From Medicago truncatula (lineage: Eukaryota > Streptophyta > Magnoliopsida > Fabales > Fabaceae): DNA of 64,000 nt. Positions 1 through 9,739 of this stretch are shown here, piece by piece. Position numbers and translations under genes: made by a program. The stretch lies in assembly GCF_003473485.1 (NCBI RefSeq), contig NC_053047.1, forward strand, positions 14,224,001 to 14,288,000, written 5' to 3'. The first letter of the stretch is position 1, and each line of letters starts with the position of its first letter. The notes below the pieces were generated by a model. That model was not told the DNA's origin. It saw only the letters and a list, made by a program, of their open reading frames with translations, and searched no databases.

Positions 1-2069
1 GGTAGCAGCGCATAGATGCTACTAGGGTTTTTATGTGTTTAAATGCATCTTGACGCGTTAATGGTGTGTGTATTAAGATGCAAATGGAAGAAAGCATTTT
101 AGGTTAAGTTCAAGTTTTCTTGAAATGTAACGATTTTTTTTTTTCTAAATATTTAACTCGAAAATTTCCTGTGTTTAAAAGATTTTCTGAAGAAAAAAAA
201 TACGTCTTACTCTTTTTCTCCAAATTAGCCATAACAAATCAAGGTTATTACTAACACGAATAGGATTCAATTTCCACAAATTTTTATTTTCCTCCTTTAC
301 ATGAAAAAATTTGAAATTGAGCTATGAGATTTTTCTTGAAAATAAATATGTCTCTACTACCATCTTGATCTTCTCAAATACTAAAACAAAACTATTTTGA
401 TCATCAATTTACCGGATATTAATACCCAAAATTAATTTAGCAACTTTAAAACTTGAAGTTCTAAATGTAAAATAAAAATATTAGCTTCTTAGAGGATTAT
501 AATTATACTCATAGTAAAATACATAGGTAATTCTTTCTCAAGATCAAAGAAAATAGGTCAAGACCGAATTATTAAATATGACTATGATGTAGGAATATAA
601 AATCCTAACAATCAAATTTAAACCTAAACTATAAACGAAAAAACATTCAAGAACACCATAACACTCGTGTGAGAATAATACTCCACTTTATTCTGATGAA
701 CAAACACCTTGATATTACTCCACAATGTCCTCCTTGGGATCGCCATCATATAATTCATACAAGAGAAAAACATAGGTAAGAAGGGGTGAGATATGGTGCA
801 TGTGATTTAAAGTAGTATATCAATATAAATCGATGGACATAAACGCACAATGATACATTAAGAACACAAAACCATCTAAGGTTTGGATATAACAATATAA
901 GGGAAGTATATCAAATGCAGTGTTCTTACACTTATACTCCTTATGCATGTTGTGCCAATAACTTATACTTAATAAAGTAAACTCAGAAGAAATGATAAGT
1001 CAAATAATAAGAACACTTCTCTAGTTGAATTTCATTACAACAAACTATCTTTTGTGCAGTATTGGTAGGTGTCTCGCTAGGGTTGTCTAGCTTCATAAGT
1101 ACACCCCATAAATAGTGGGCTCAACATACACCATGGAACCTAATCAATTCAATGAAATTAAGACATTGACTTGAATGTCTAATAACCTATATGTGATGCA
1201 TGTCTCACAAAATAAAATAAAAACAAATATCATCCTTTAATTATCAACATCTTAAGCTTGAAGGAAGTATTTCAATTAGGGAATCCTTAGTAACAAAATC
1301 CAAACTGTTTGTTAGCCTACTTTACCAAATATATCTCACTTTGAGCTAAGCCACGATATAACCTTGAAAATACCTCTATATGTGTGTGTGGTAATATTGA
1401 CTTTGAATGAACGTTTATAATTTCTTCAAATTCAACACAAGGTACAATCACATGATGATCGGAATGTGGAAAACGCTTTGACCAATCCATTTGGCTTTAG
1501 GAGATATAAATGTGTGCCTTGGAATGTAATGTGGTTGTAAGTACGAGTATCATATCTAAGCTTGACCTACATGCATGGAAGTTGTAAGTTATTTAAGTTT
1601 GTAATTGGGAAGAGCAACAATTTGAGAACTATCTCCAAAAAGTATGTTTAGCTTCTGAAATTCTTGTAATTTTTTTTGGTGGAGAGAAACAACATTTTAA
1701 GTTCGGGGTTGTGATGATGGATCATCATAAGATGTTTTCAGCTATGTTTTAAGTTATTTTCTTTTCATATGAAGACAAATAAGAAGTCATTAAGAGGAGT
1801 TGTCCTTGGTTTGAGGAACATTTGGTGTTGTTTTTATTTGATTCACTATAATTCACTTTCATCCCCAATCATGCAGTTCCATATGTGTTTTAAGTCTTTT
1901 TATTGATAAATCTTGTAATTCGGCAAACCTAGAAACCACATGAATGAACAAGAGATATGAAGAACGCATATCAAAGGTTCTTATAAACTTTTGAAGACAA
2001 TACAATTTAAGGAAATTCATCCCAATTTCCCAGGCATTTCAAGGCCAAAAAACGCTCAAAAAGTAGAAC
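1..2069. other. AT-rich stretch with no recognised gene
   Basis: I see no open frame of useful length, no splice-linked exons and no clear transposon ends here. The text is low in GC with scattered stop codons in every frame. It may be old intergenic sequence or decayed repeat. Confidence 0.6.
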
Positions 2070-2640
2070 TGTCAAAACGGGACGGGCCGTATAGGCTGAC
2101 CCGTTTAGCCCGATTAATTATAGGGCTTGGGCCTTAAATATTAAATCCGAATTTTCGTAGGGCTTTTTAGCCCGGCCCTAAAAAGCCCGATACCCGTTAG
2201 GGCTAGCCCGGACGGGCCGCAGATAGCCCGTTAGCCCACATAACAAAAAAAACTATAAATTATATATATTTTTCAAATATTTCTTTACTTGGTTGATTAT
2301 CCAAGTAAAAAGTAAAACTGAAAATTCAATCAATTAAAACAAATATAAATGTAATATAGTATCATATTTACTCGTTTCGTTATTTATAATTTTAAAGATC
2401 GAATATATAAATATATATAACCATAACGTATATAATTTATTTAAAATTGTTTTACTCACCGTTTTACTTTACGGCGTTTGTACGAAAATGTTACAATTTA
2501 TTTTTGTGCTAGATATTATTTTAAAATATTAAAAATATTATTTATAAAAAAATTTATAGGAGTATTTTATAATACTATTTAAAAAAAATATAATTTTTAA
2601 TACAGGCTGACCCTCTTAGCCCGCGACCCTTGTAGGATAA
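2070..2640. mobile_element. hAT-like terminal region, GC-rich patch
   Basis: A GC-rich block in AT-rich surroundings carries many GGGCC, CCCG and AGCCCG words, for example at 2083-2105 and 2160-2235. A second shorter block with the words AGGCTGACC and TTAGCCCG follows at about 2604-2626. Plant hAT elements commonly have sub-terminal regions of this composition. The two blocks are in direct, not inverted, orientation, so I cannot define both ends or a target duplication. The sequence between them is AT-rich and non-coding. Confidence 0.35.
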
Positions 2641-2996
2641 TTTACTATTTTATTACTTTTTTCAATTTGGTACACTTTCCAATTCGTTCTCACTCTCTCA
2701 AGATTTTGTCGATATTTTTTCTTTTCTTTCTTGCCGACATCTTGTTACAAGTAACAATTTTGAACCAGGAGCTTGGTAGTGCTCTTTTTCTACTGAAAAT
2801 GTATGTTACCTTAACCATAATATCTCCATTTGTTGATTTTGAATTCATAATAAACAGATATTTAAACGGATATTTTTTTGTTTATAACCAGGAGTGATCA
2901 TAATATTGATTTTGAGGATGATTGTGTTGTTAGACTTTTTGTGTGTGTGCTTAAGATTGCAGGAACATGATATTGAAGAAATACTTTTTACCTTAA

Positions 2997-3297
2997 CTAG
3001 AGTATGCATTTGCACCAACCATTAATGCACTTAAATGCAACTTCACGAGGACATGAAAATAGTCGATAACACTCGTAGTCATCAGCACATTGTCCTGTAG
3101 TGTAAAATAAAATAAATACATATAATTAATTAAAAATGGTAGAATGATTATGTATAAGATAAACAAACGAAAATATATATGAGAATGAGTTTATTATCTC
3201 TATGTCCACTATCGTTCCTTTTTTCACCGTCGACTACAACAAGAAAAAGAGAAACAAAAAAGATCACAACATAAACAAACTTGTAATTTTCAGCCAT
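2997..3297 (-). CDS. NCR-type secreted cysteine-rich peptide, six cysteines, two exons
   Basis: Read on the minus strand, exon 1 (3297-3228) encodes a start, a few polar residues (MAENYKF) and a strongly hydrophobic stretch ending in VVVDG, which is a secretory signal peptide. The intron runs 3227-3095 with a GTGAAA donor and a CACTACAG acceptor. Exon 2 (3094-2997) encodes the mature peptide and ends with TAG. The six cysteines are spaced C-x5-C-x5-C-x7-C-x4-C-x1-C, the known pattern of six-cysteine nodule-specific cysteine-rich peptides. The predicted precursor is about 55 residues and the mature part is close to neutral in charge. A second in-phase donor 18 bases further on would add six residues before the cysteine domain. 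NCR peptides are made in infected nodule cells and delivered to the bacteroids. A TATA box lies 44 bases upstream of the start. The gene is too short and too split to appear as a long frame. Expression is not shown by the sequence. Confidence 0.85.
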
Positions 3298-3341
3298 TTT
3301 TGTAACCTTTGCGTGTAACAAATATAGAATTAGTTAATCAC

Positions 3342-3356
3342 TTTATATAGTAAAAA
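3342..3356 (-). promoter_or_regulatory. TATA-box core promoter of the minus-strand NCR gene
   Basis: On the minus strand the sequence reads TTTTTACTATATAAA, ending 44 bases before the start codon. The same 15 bases stand 43 bases before the start of the other NCR-type gene (7903-7917). Equal sequence and spacing argue that the two promoters are related. Confidence 0.6.
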
Positions 3357-3574
3357 AGATCATGGGAAGCTTACGTCAATAAAATATTTAATAATATTGA
3401 AGGATAAAATTAGATTAATTATTAAACTTATCTAAAGTGGAATGATGTATAATGTTTGTCTCTTTTGTTCATAGAAGAAACATATCTCACATAAAAATAT
3501 TACTTGTAATTCGAGATCATTCTTGTTTAATAACCTTTCGTTATTTTTTTTATTTTTTATCTATCCTTTCATGA

Positions 3575-4049
3575 TTGACCAAGAAAAACCATTATTATAT
3601 TACATTTACACTCGCATATCTTGAACAAACGACGATATCACCATCCTTTCTTCTATCACCAGGAGAATTAACCCTGATATCACCTAACGAAACGACTTTC
3701 TTGTCTCTAGATTTCCTAACGGACAGCCTCCCGCTCGTGGACTTCATCATTAGTGGCCTCTCCCCGAATAGCAAAAAAGCTCATATTCAAACTCCGTAGC
3801 ACTGTTTTTGGGGCCAAGGCCATCCAAATTTAGCGGAATTTGCTAGTTAAAGACACCAATCTATTGCTGAATAATATCAAAAGACTCCGCAAAGAACTAC
3901 AAAAAAGGCGCATCCATCTCCAATATACAAGCGACAGTTTGCTCGGATATATCCCTCAACTTAACCTTGTGGTTCATCTCATGGGCGGTTCTACCGTATG
4001 GCGACCCCGGGCGATCGCTCGGGTTCGATCGATAATTTTTGTACATTAG
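3575..4049 (+). pseudogene. Possible ubiquitin-like fragment, otherwise unrecognised
   Basis: The frame from about 3834 to 3990 reads as a degraded ubiquitin-like domain. It has a segment like DTxxxNNIK, then basic residues, then a Y-I-P/Q turn, and ends L-N-L-V-V-H-L-M-G-G, which resembles the final strand and double glycine of ubiquitin. The beginning of the domain is missing behind an in-frame stop at 3823-3825, and there is a deletion of a few residues in the middle. The preceding open frame (3575-3799) is not recognised. A GC-rich stretch follows at 3995-4030. This is a weak resemblance made by eye and could be chance. Confidence 0.25.
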
Positions 4050-5141
4050 ACTCAACCCAAAAGCACATCAACACATTTACAAAAAGAAAAATTTGGGCAA
4101 TCTGAAAATTGTCACACGCAAATAGGTCTTGGAATTTTATTTAGCACACTATTGACGGGTTCATGTCTCTTATTTTAACGGGTTAATTGTTCAACTTGAC
4201 CCTGTAATATACTTTATGTTTGAAAAATAACCTAATAAAATACAAAACATATATTCTAGCATTGTAACTTGAATTTCTTCTTATTTAAATCTGACCACCC
4301 TATAATATACGTGTAGTCTAAAAATATGACCTACAAGTTGAATCTTTTTACGTTAAAATATAGCTTTACACAAAATTAAATTTCTTCGACCATGGATAAA
4401 TTAATTATGAATTTTTATTCCCTCATAATTATGAATTTATTAAACAATTTATAATTAATTTGTATATCGTTTAAAAATTACAAAATTTCATTGTGAAGGT
4501 TCTTATCTAGTTCCAGTCATGTCTACAAAATTAGGGAACTAAATTCGATCACTTGTGAGTATACGCTTACGCGGAACAAAATTTCAATTTTGCACGTTTT
4601 AGTTGAAAAATCAAAATAAATTTAAACGACTTCGAAATGTTATGAAACTTTACATATCCTTTTTATGTATTTTTATAGATGTCTCTGCAAATAATGAGCT
4701 CAAAATTCGATTTATAGATTGAGATTTTCATTGTTTTGTTTTTTGAGCTTTTGACACTTTAAAAATTCATAATTAATTTGTTGTTTGTCGAAAATTTATA
4801 ATTTTTTTGTTAAAGCCATATTTTAACGTTCTTAACTCGCCTCTAGGAAATCATGAAAAAATTCAATCTCTCGGTTGTTTTTTTGGACTTCGCGTATATT
4901 ACATGTTATAAATAATAAAAATCTCGAATTACATGGTTAGAATACATGTTATTTAATTACATGGTCAATTTTCAGACTTCACGTATATTACGTGGTCAAT
5001 TTCAATTAATAACCCTATTTTAAATTGTATTTTTGTTGATAAAATGATAAATCTCTTTTATTTAGATTTTTTTAGAAAGAAAAAAAAAAAATTGATTTAT
5101 GACAATTTAAGATTAATTCTTTGCCCAGACTTCTTAAATTT
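4050..5141. other. AT-rich stretch with no recognised gene
   Basis: No coding sequence recognised. The stretch ends at 5142-5159 with an 18-base string beginning CCTGGCTCCGCCA that occurs again at 53753-53770. GC-rich strings like this are common at ends of hAT-type elements in plants, but I could not find the partner end in either place. Confidence 0.5.
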
Positions 5142-5159
5142 CCTGGCTCCGCCACTTGT

Positions 5160-5490
5160 TCATCTGGTGGGCTTCCAATTAGATAGTACATTTCTCCTCG
5201 GATGTCGTAAAAGTAGGTAGGAATGAATGCATCTTCTCAATCAGTTTGCATGATCTAGACTCTTTTTGCAGATCAACTCCGATAATGTGCGCTTGGTTGC
5301 CTTTTTCGACTTCTTCCTACGCTCTTTCGATTTATCCCATGAAGTGGAGGTGTTTTTCAATGGCTCTTCTAAGGCATCCTTATCCCTCAGCTCCTTAGCA
5401 TACCATGGAGTATGAGAAAATGCTTCATAAAGGAAGTGTGGCAGAGAAACTCTCGAGACATTTGAAAGAAAAAGCCTATGGGATTTGATG
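5160..5490 (-). pseudogene. Unrecognised coding-like fragment, frame-broken
   Basis: The minus strand has an 84-codon open frame (5495-5241) that reads like real protein: an aromatic-rich part (HFLYEAFSHTPWYAKEL) followed by a lysine/arginine/serine-rich part. After it ends, another frame of the same strand continues with a protein-like run containing YFYDIRGEMYYLIG (about 5215-5165). The two could be joined by a frameshift or a small intron. The fragment stops where the hAT-like GC-rich string begins at 5159. I do not recognise the family. It is probably a gene fragment carried or cut by a transposon. Confidence 0.35.
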
Positions 5491-5653
5491 GACAATTTGG
5501 CAAGTGTAACAAATTATACAAGTATTAAAGCATTAAGTAAAAAATCATATCCACATGGATTCTTATTTCTACTAGAAAATTAAACTAAATTTAATTATAA
5601 ACAATAATTTTAGGGGATTTTAAAAGTTGGGTTGCAGTTGAAAATAAAATAAA

Positions 5654-6104
5654 GTCTTAAATGCTCTTTTGGTCCCTTAACTATTTAATTGGTATTGCTT
5701 TGGTCCCTTAACTAAAAAAAAGATTGTTTGAGGATTTTAAGTTTTTTTTTAGTCTCGTTTTGGTCCCTTCTGTTAGGTTTCCGTTAGGGTTTTAAAAAAA
5801 AGTTAACTTCAGGACACGTGTCACCTTGTCATTGGCTCTGAGTTTTTTTTTTTTTTTTTACAAAAAAATTTATTATTTTTTTTAAAATATATTTTATTTT
5901 TGTAAAAAAAAAAAAATCTCAGAGCCAATCACAAGGTGACACGTGTCCACACTTAGCGTTTTTTATTAAAACTATCGGAAACCTAACAGAAGGGACCAAA
6001 ACGAGACTAAAAAAAAACTTAAAATCCTCAAACAATCTTTTTTTAGTTAAGGGACCAAAGCGATACCAATTAAATATTTAAGGGACCAAAAGTGCATTTA
6101 AGCC
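5654..6104. mobile_element. Fold-back MITE with ~200-bp inverted repeats
   Basis: The left end (TCTTAAATGCTCTTTTGGTC and onward) and the right end are inverted copies of each other for roughly 200 bases each, so the whole 451-bp element can fold into a hairpin. The inner parts of both arms contain a palindromic ACACGTGTC word (5816-5822 region and 5939-5947). The phrase TTTGGTCCCTTAA near the ends is typical of legume Mutator-like MITEs. The flanks on both sides are AAAATAAAATAAA, consistent with a 9-10 bp target duplication but too simple to prove it. It is non-coding. Confidence 0.85.
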
Positions 6105-6649
6105 TAAAATAAAATAAAATAAAACTTGATTTAGAATGATGAAAGGCTATTAGGTTTTCCTCAATCCCCTTTATGTACTTATTTGGTAATACTAATTCGT
6201 AATTCAATAGAAATTTAAGGTTTATGTTCACAATATTGTTTAACAAAGTAGACCAAGACCTATTGCAATTCGAGATTTTATTCATATAATATAGAAACCT
6301 AATGTCCTAGGTGATACTCATATTATCAAAGGCATTATAGAATGTTGAACTAAACCACACTAATTAATTTTCCAATGTCTGGGCCAATTACCTTAGTTAA
6401 AAATGTATCTAGTCCAGGTTACAAAACCTAGTGTTAACAATGAGCTATAAGATAGAATCGATTCAAAGTTTATCAAAACTTGAAAAACATTAAGAACAAG
6501 ATATATATTGAATAAACACACCACACTAGCATAGTGAGATTAGAAGTCACTACTGCTCAGTTCGAATTCAAACCTATTATATTCCAGATGTTGTAGACTA
6601 TTGGCCAGTACACCAAGCATAGACTTTAGTCAGTACACCAAGCATCTTG
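6105..6649. other. Non-coding stretch
   Basis: No gene or clear repeat recognised between the fold-back MITE and the Ty3 fragment. Confidence 0.5.
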
Positions 6650-7203
6650 ATCCACATTTTCCTCAAAGGTTTGTGAAGACTTCCATGGAAAAACAGTACA
6701 AGAAGTTCATGGAGATCTTGAAGCAACTCCGCATTAATATTTCTTTGCTAAAAGCTCTCCACTAAATGCCAAATCATAACAAAATTTTTATGAACATTAT
6801 CACTAAGAGACGAATATTGGGAGACTTTGAGAAAGTAGCAATGACCACTAAAAGATCCAGGTAGCTTCACCATTCCTTATTTTATAGATGAAGTTTATTG
6901 TGGGAAGGCGCTTTGTGATTTTGGAGCAAGCATCAATCTAATGCCTAAATAAATTTTCAATCAATTGGGAATTGGTCAAGCCAAGCCTAGTGCTGCGAAT
7001 CTAAAACTTGTTGATAGGTCTCTTGTTCACCTTGAAAAAAGGATTGATGATGTGCTTATACAAGTGGATAAGTTTGTATTTCATGCAGACTTCATTATAC
7101 TTGATTTTGAAACTTATGAGAATGTTCCTATCCTTTTGGAGAGACCTTTCTTAGCAACTTGAAGGACTCTTATTGATGTGTATAAGGGAAATCTGATTCT
7201 GAG
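6650..7203 (+). mobile_element. Ty3-gypsy gag-pol fragment with protease domain, decayed
   Basis: The plus strand translates, with several stops and shifts, into the end of gag and the retroviral-type aspartic protease of an Athila-like Ty3-gypsy element. Recognisable pieces are a PQRF...KQYKKFMEILKQL segment (about 6660-6740), KRRILGDFE (about 6805-6835), CGKALCDFGASINLMP (about 6900-6945), and a long open run to ERPFLAT at 7160. The active-site motif normally reads L-C-D-L-G-A-S-I-N; here it is C-D-F-G-A-S. An in-frame stop follows NLMPK and another follows PFLAT. It is a dead fragment, cut at about 7203 where sequence of a LINE on the other strand begins. Confidence 0.8.
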
Positions 7204-7204
7204 G

Positions 7205-7377
7205 ACAATATGTATGCAGTTATACCAACGGTTGCTTAACTTCCAAGGCACCAGTGCATGATTCTTGAAGGCATTTACCACCAACATAGAGTCTGATTCC
7301 AACCAAAGTTGAGTCCAATTATGTTGACTTGCAATCTCTATGGCCCTCATGGTTGCTGATAACTCAACAAAATAAGC
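7205..7377 (-). mobile_element. LINE RNase H domain fragment
   Basis: On the minus strand the sequence encodes a piece of the C-terminal RNase H-like domain of plant L1-type LINEs. It reads NAYFVELSATMRAIEIA, then W..LWLESDS.LVV.AF.N, then a VPW.L.NRW segment, which are conserved motifs of that domain. It is about 58 codons long. Both ends are lost: one abuts the Ty3 fragment and the other abuts the tandem array at 7380. Confidence 0.75.
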
Positions 7378-7379
7378 AT

Positions 7380-7757
7380 TAGTCTAATGAAAAATTTAAA
7401 CATGAAACCTTTTAAAAGAAACATTAGTCTACTACCATTCATACCAACATAATATAATGTTGGTCTCATCTCTTTATTTTGAAAGGCTATATAAAAAAAA
7501 TAGAAAATAATAAAAGATTTAAACATGAAACCTTTTAAAAGAAATATTAGTCTAGTTCCATTTATACCAACATAATATAATGTTGGTCTCATCTCTTTAT
7601 TATATGAAAGGCTATATAAAAAATAGAAAATAATGAAAGATTTAAACATGAAACCTTTTAAAAGAAATATTAATCTAGTTCCATTCATACCAACATAATA
7701 TAATGTTGGTCTCATCTCTTTATTATATGAAAGGCTATATAAAAATAGAAAATAACA
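7380..7757. repeat. Three-copy tandem array, unit 123-124 bp
   Basis: The word AAACATGAAACC recurs at 7398, 7521 and 7645, giving units of 123 and 124 bp that match nearly base for base. Each unit contains the inner palindrome ATAATATAATGTTGG/CCAACATAATATAA and a CTCTTT word (near 7470, 7595, 7718); two units contain AAAGAT. The array ends about 150 bases before the TATA box of the NCR-type gene at 7961. An open frame on the minus strand is only a by-product of the repeat. Confidence 0.9.
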
Positions 7758-7902
7758 AAAGGTTGGTAAGCAAGAATGAACTCTAATTATATTTGATATT
7801 TGTCCTTAAGATCCATTCTATGAGTTGAAAGGGAATTTAATAATTATTTTAAACGCTTTTTACTAGTAACATAATTGAACTGACATAAACATAGAATAAG
7901 GC

Positions 7903-7917
7903 TTTTTACTATATAAA
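7903..7917 (+). promoter_or_regulatory. TATA-box core promoter of the plus-strand NCR gene
   Basis: The sequence TTTTTACTATATAAA lies 43 bases before the start codon and is identical to the core promoter of the minus-strand NCR-type gene at 3342-3356. Confidence 0.6.
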
Positions 7918-7960
7918 ATCTTCAAACAATGTTATATTACTTATATGCAAAAGTGAAAAA

Positions 7961-8288
7961 ATGGATGAAATTCTTAAGCTTGTATATAGGGTGATATTTT
8001 TTGTTTTCTTATATCTTGTTATATCCGATAGTCAAAGTAAGTCATCCTCATATTTTTGTTTTCTTATCTTATCTTATACACAATATTTCATTCACTTTTA
8101 ATAATATTTGTTTATTTTAATTTTACAATATAGGAACTTGTTCTAATTTCCTTGAGTGTTATAAAATATATGGGATTCCTCTTGATGGGGTTTGGAGGTG
8201 CGTCAAAGGTTTTTGTGAATTACTTATAGATTTCAATACATATAAAGTGAGAGAAGTTGCTATTGTGAGAGGTGAGAATATAAATTAG
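7961..8288 (+). CDS. NCR-type secreted cysteine-rich peptide, four cysteines, two exons
   Basis: Exon 1 (7961-8036) encodes a start, MDEILKLVYR, and a hydrophobic segment ending in a polar SDSQ, a typical NCR signal peptide. The 97-bp intron (8037-8133) has a strong GTAAGT donor and an ATATAG acceptor and interrupts the frame in phase 1, as in the gene at 2997-3297. Exon 2 (8134-8288) encodes the mature peptide with C-x5-C (TCSNFLEC) and, 13 residues later, C-x4-C (CVKGFC). This equals the four-cysteine NCR pattern; the third and sixth cysteines of the six-cysteine type are replaced by I and L. The precursor is 76 residues. The 23 residues after the last cysteine are unusually long for the family, which may mean that an earlier stop has been lost. 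The likely role is a nodule-specific peptide targeted to bacteroids, inferred from the family only. Confidence 0.82.
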
Positions 8289-9138
8289 AACATGACATTT
8301 AATTGATCGGTTGAGATCTAATTTTCATATAAAAAGTCAATTTCATGCATGTAACTTTTTGTTCAATAGCCATCATCAAACCTCAACACTGATCATGTAA
8401 GAATTAGTTGTTGTAGGTTCGACCATCAGCACCTCAAGTGAATAGCCCATATAAAAGATAAAATAATAAAAAAAAATAAAAAATCTTTTGTTCAATTCAC
8501 AACATCACATATTCTAATTACAGATTGGGTGTAAAATTTCCACCATAATAATCATTTTTTTTGTACAGTTGCTTCCATTTATCTCTCACACATGCCTTTC
8601 TCCCTCTGCACCTAATGTTTTCAATCATTCTCCATTTTCAAGTCATAAGTAACATGAATGTATTATGTGACTTTCGATTTAATTGCGACTAGTTAGATTA
8701 AAGGAGTATATTATCATTTTCATCAATTTAAAGAAAAAAATTTTATGGATAAATATTATTGGATTTGGATATATATGGGTCTTCATTTTTTCTTTTCGTT
8801 GTGGACGAAATAAAAGATAACAAGTTTTTGATTTTAAATGGGTGTTTGGTTCGACAAGGTCGATGGTTGTGAAAATGAGTTCCCAGTGTTCTATGTATGA
8901 GTGGTTTTGAGGTTTGTTATTCTATGTATGAGCTTTTTGGCTCCTTCATCATTGAAGGAGAGTAGTAAACTACCATTTACAATCATACAAACCTTTTATC
9001 TTTGATGTCCTATGAATGAGAAAAAATTATAACCTAATTTTTTTTCTTAATAATCTCCATAACAAATATGGTGTAACACCTATGATGACACTTCAAAGTT
9101 GTAAGGAAAAGTTGTTTAAAGCGGAAAAAAACATTATC
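8289..9138. other. Non-coding stretch downstream of the NCR gene
   Basis: Probable 3' UTR of the NCR-type gene at the start, then AT-rich sequence. No further gene recognised. Confidence 0.5.
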
Positions 9139-9739
9139 GTTTTTTTTTTTTAACAAACTAAAATGAGATATAATATTAACAACAATGATTCACTCCGCAC
9201 AAGGTGTGTAAGGAGCAAACCACCCAAGAGTATTTACAAGATTCAGGTGGCCAAAACAAGGTAGCACCACCAAAGCAAAACAAATTACAAGTGGACACTC
9301 ATACAAAGAAGCAGATGTTTCCACCCATACAAGCATCATGGATATTTTCCTGCAAAATAGTGGTGTACAGTAAAACAGAACACTCCCTCTCACTCTCCTC
9401 CTACCACGCAAACAAACGACGGCGCCACACCCTCACCCTCTCCCCTCCCCCAACCGCACCTATATCCCTCCTCGCCTCCGCCACCGAACACTCCTTTTTC
9501 AAAGCTAGCTCATATAAGCGGGGAAATTTTATTTTCAATGGAATTTCCCCCACCTATATGTCTTGCCAAAATAAAGTATCATTGCCATCTTCCACAACCT
9601 GACGAATATTATTATCAAACCGCCGCCCGACACTCTCTCCCAACCCCTGACGAATCCTACACACCGACCGCCACCAAGCCGAGCAATGACTACTACCCTC
9701 CTTCAGCCGCCCCCCATCCTCACTGTAATAGGCTTTCAA
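9139..9739 (-). mobile_element. 5'-truncated LINE, 3' end with poly(A)
   Basis: On the minus strand this reads as the end of a plant L1-type reverse transcriptase polyprotein. It contains WWRSVCRIRQGLGES, then VVEDGNDTLFWQD, then FPRLYELALKK and VWRRRLFAW, in one frame broken by several stops. The typical 3' tail of this family follows, with a short-intron-like TTGTAAATACTCTTGGG (about 9236-9220). A run of T on the plus strand at 9139-9150 is its poly(A) tail. Its 5' end lies at about 9739, where the auxilin-like sequence begins, so the LINE inserted into that gene. I could not see a clear target duplication. Confidence 0.8.

Noticed and set aside
7347-7715. 122-codon open frame on the minus strand with three repeats of MRPTLYYVG
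   Set aside because: It is the translation of a non-coding tandem array; the repeat unit includes intergenic-type AT-rich text and has no start context.
7380-7757. CRISPR-like array
   Set aside because: Units are directly adjacent without unique spacers, and the window is from a plant genome.
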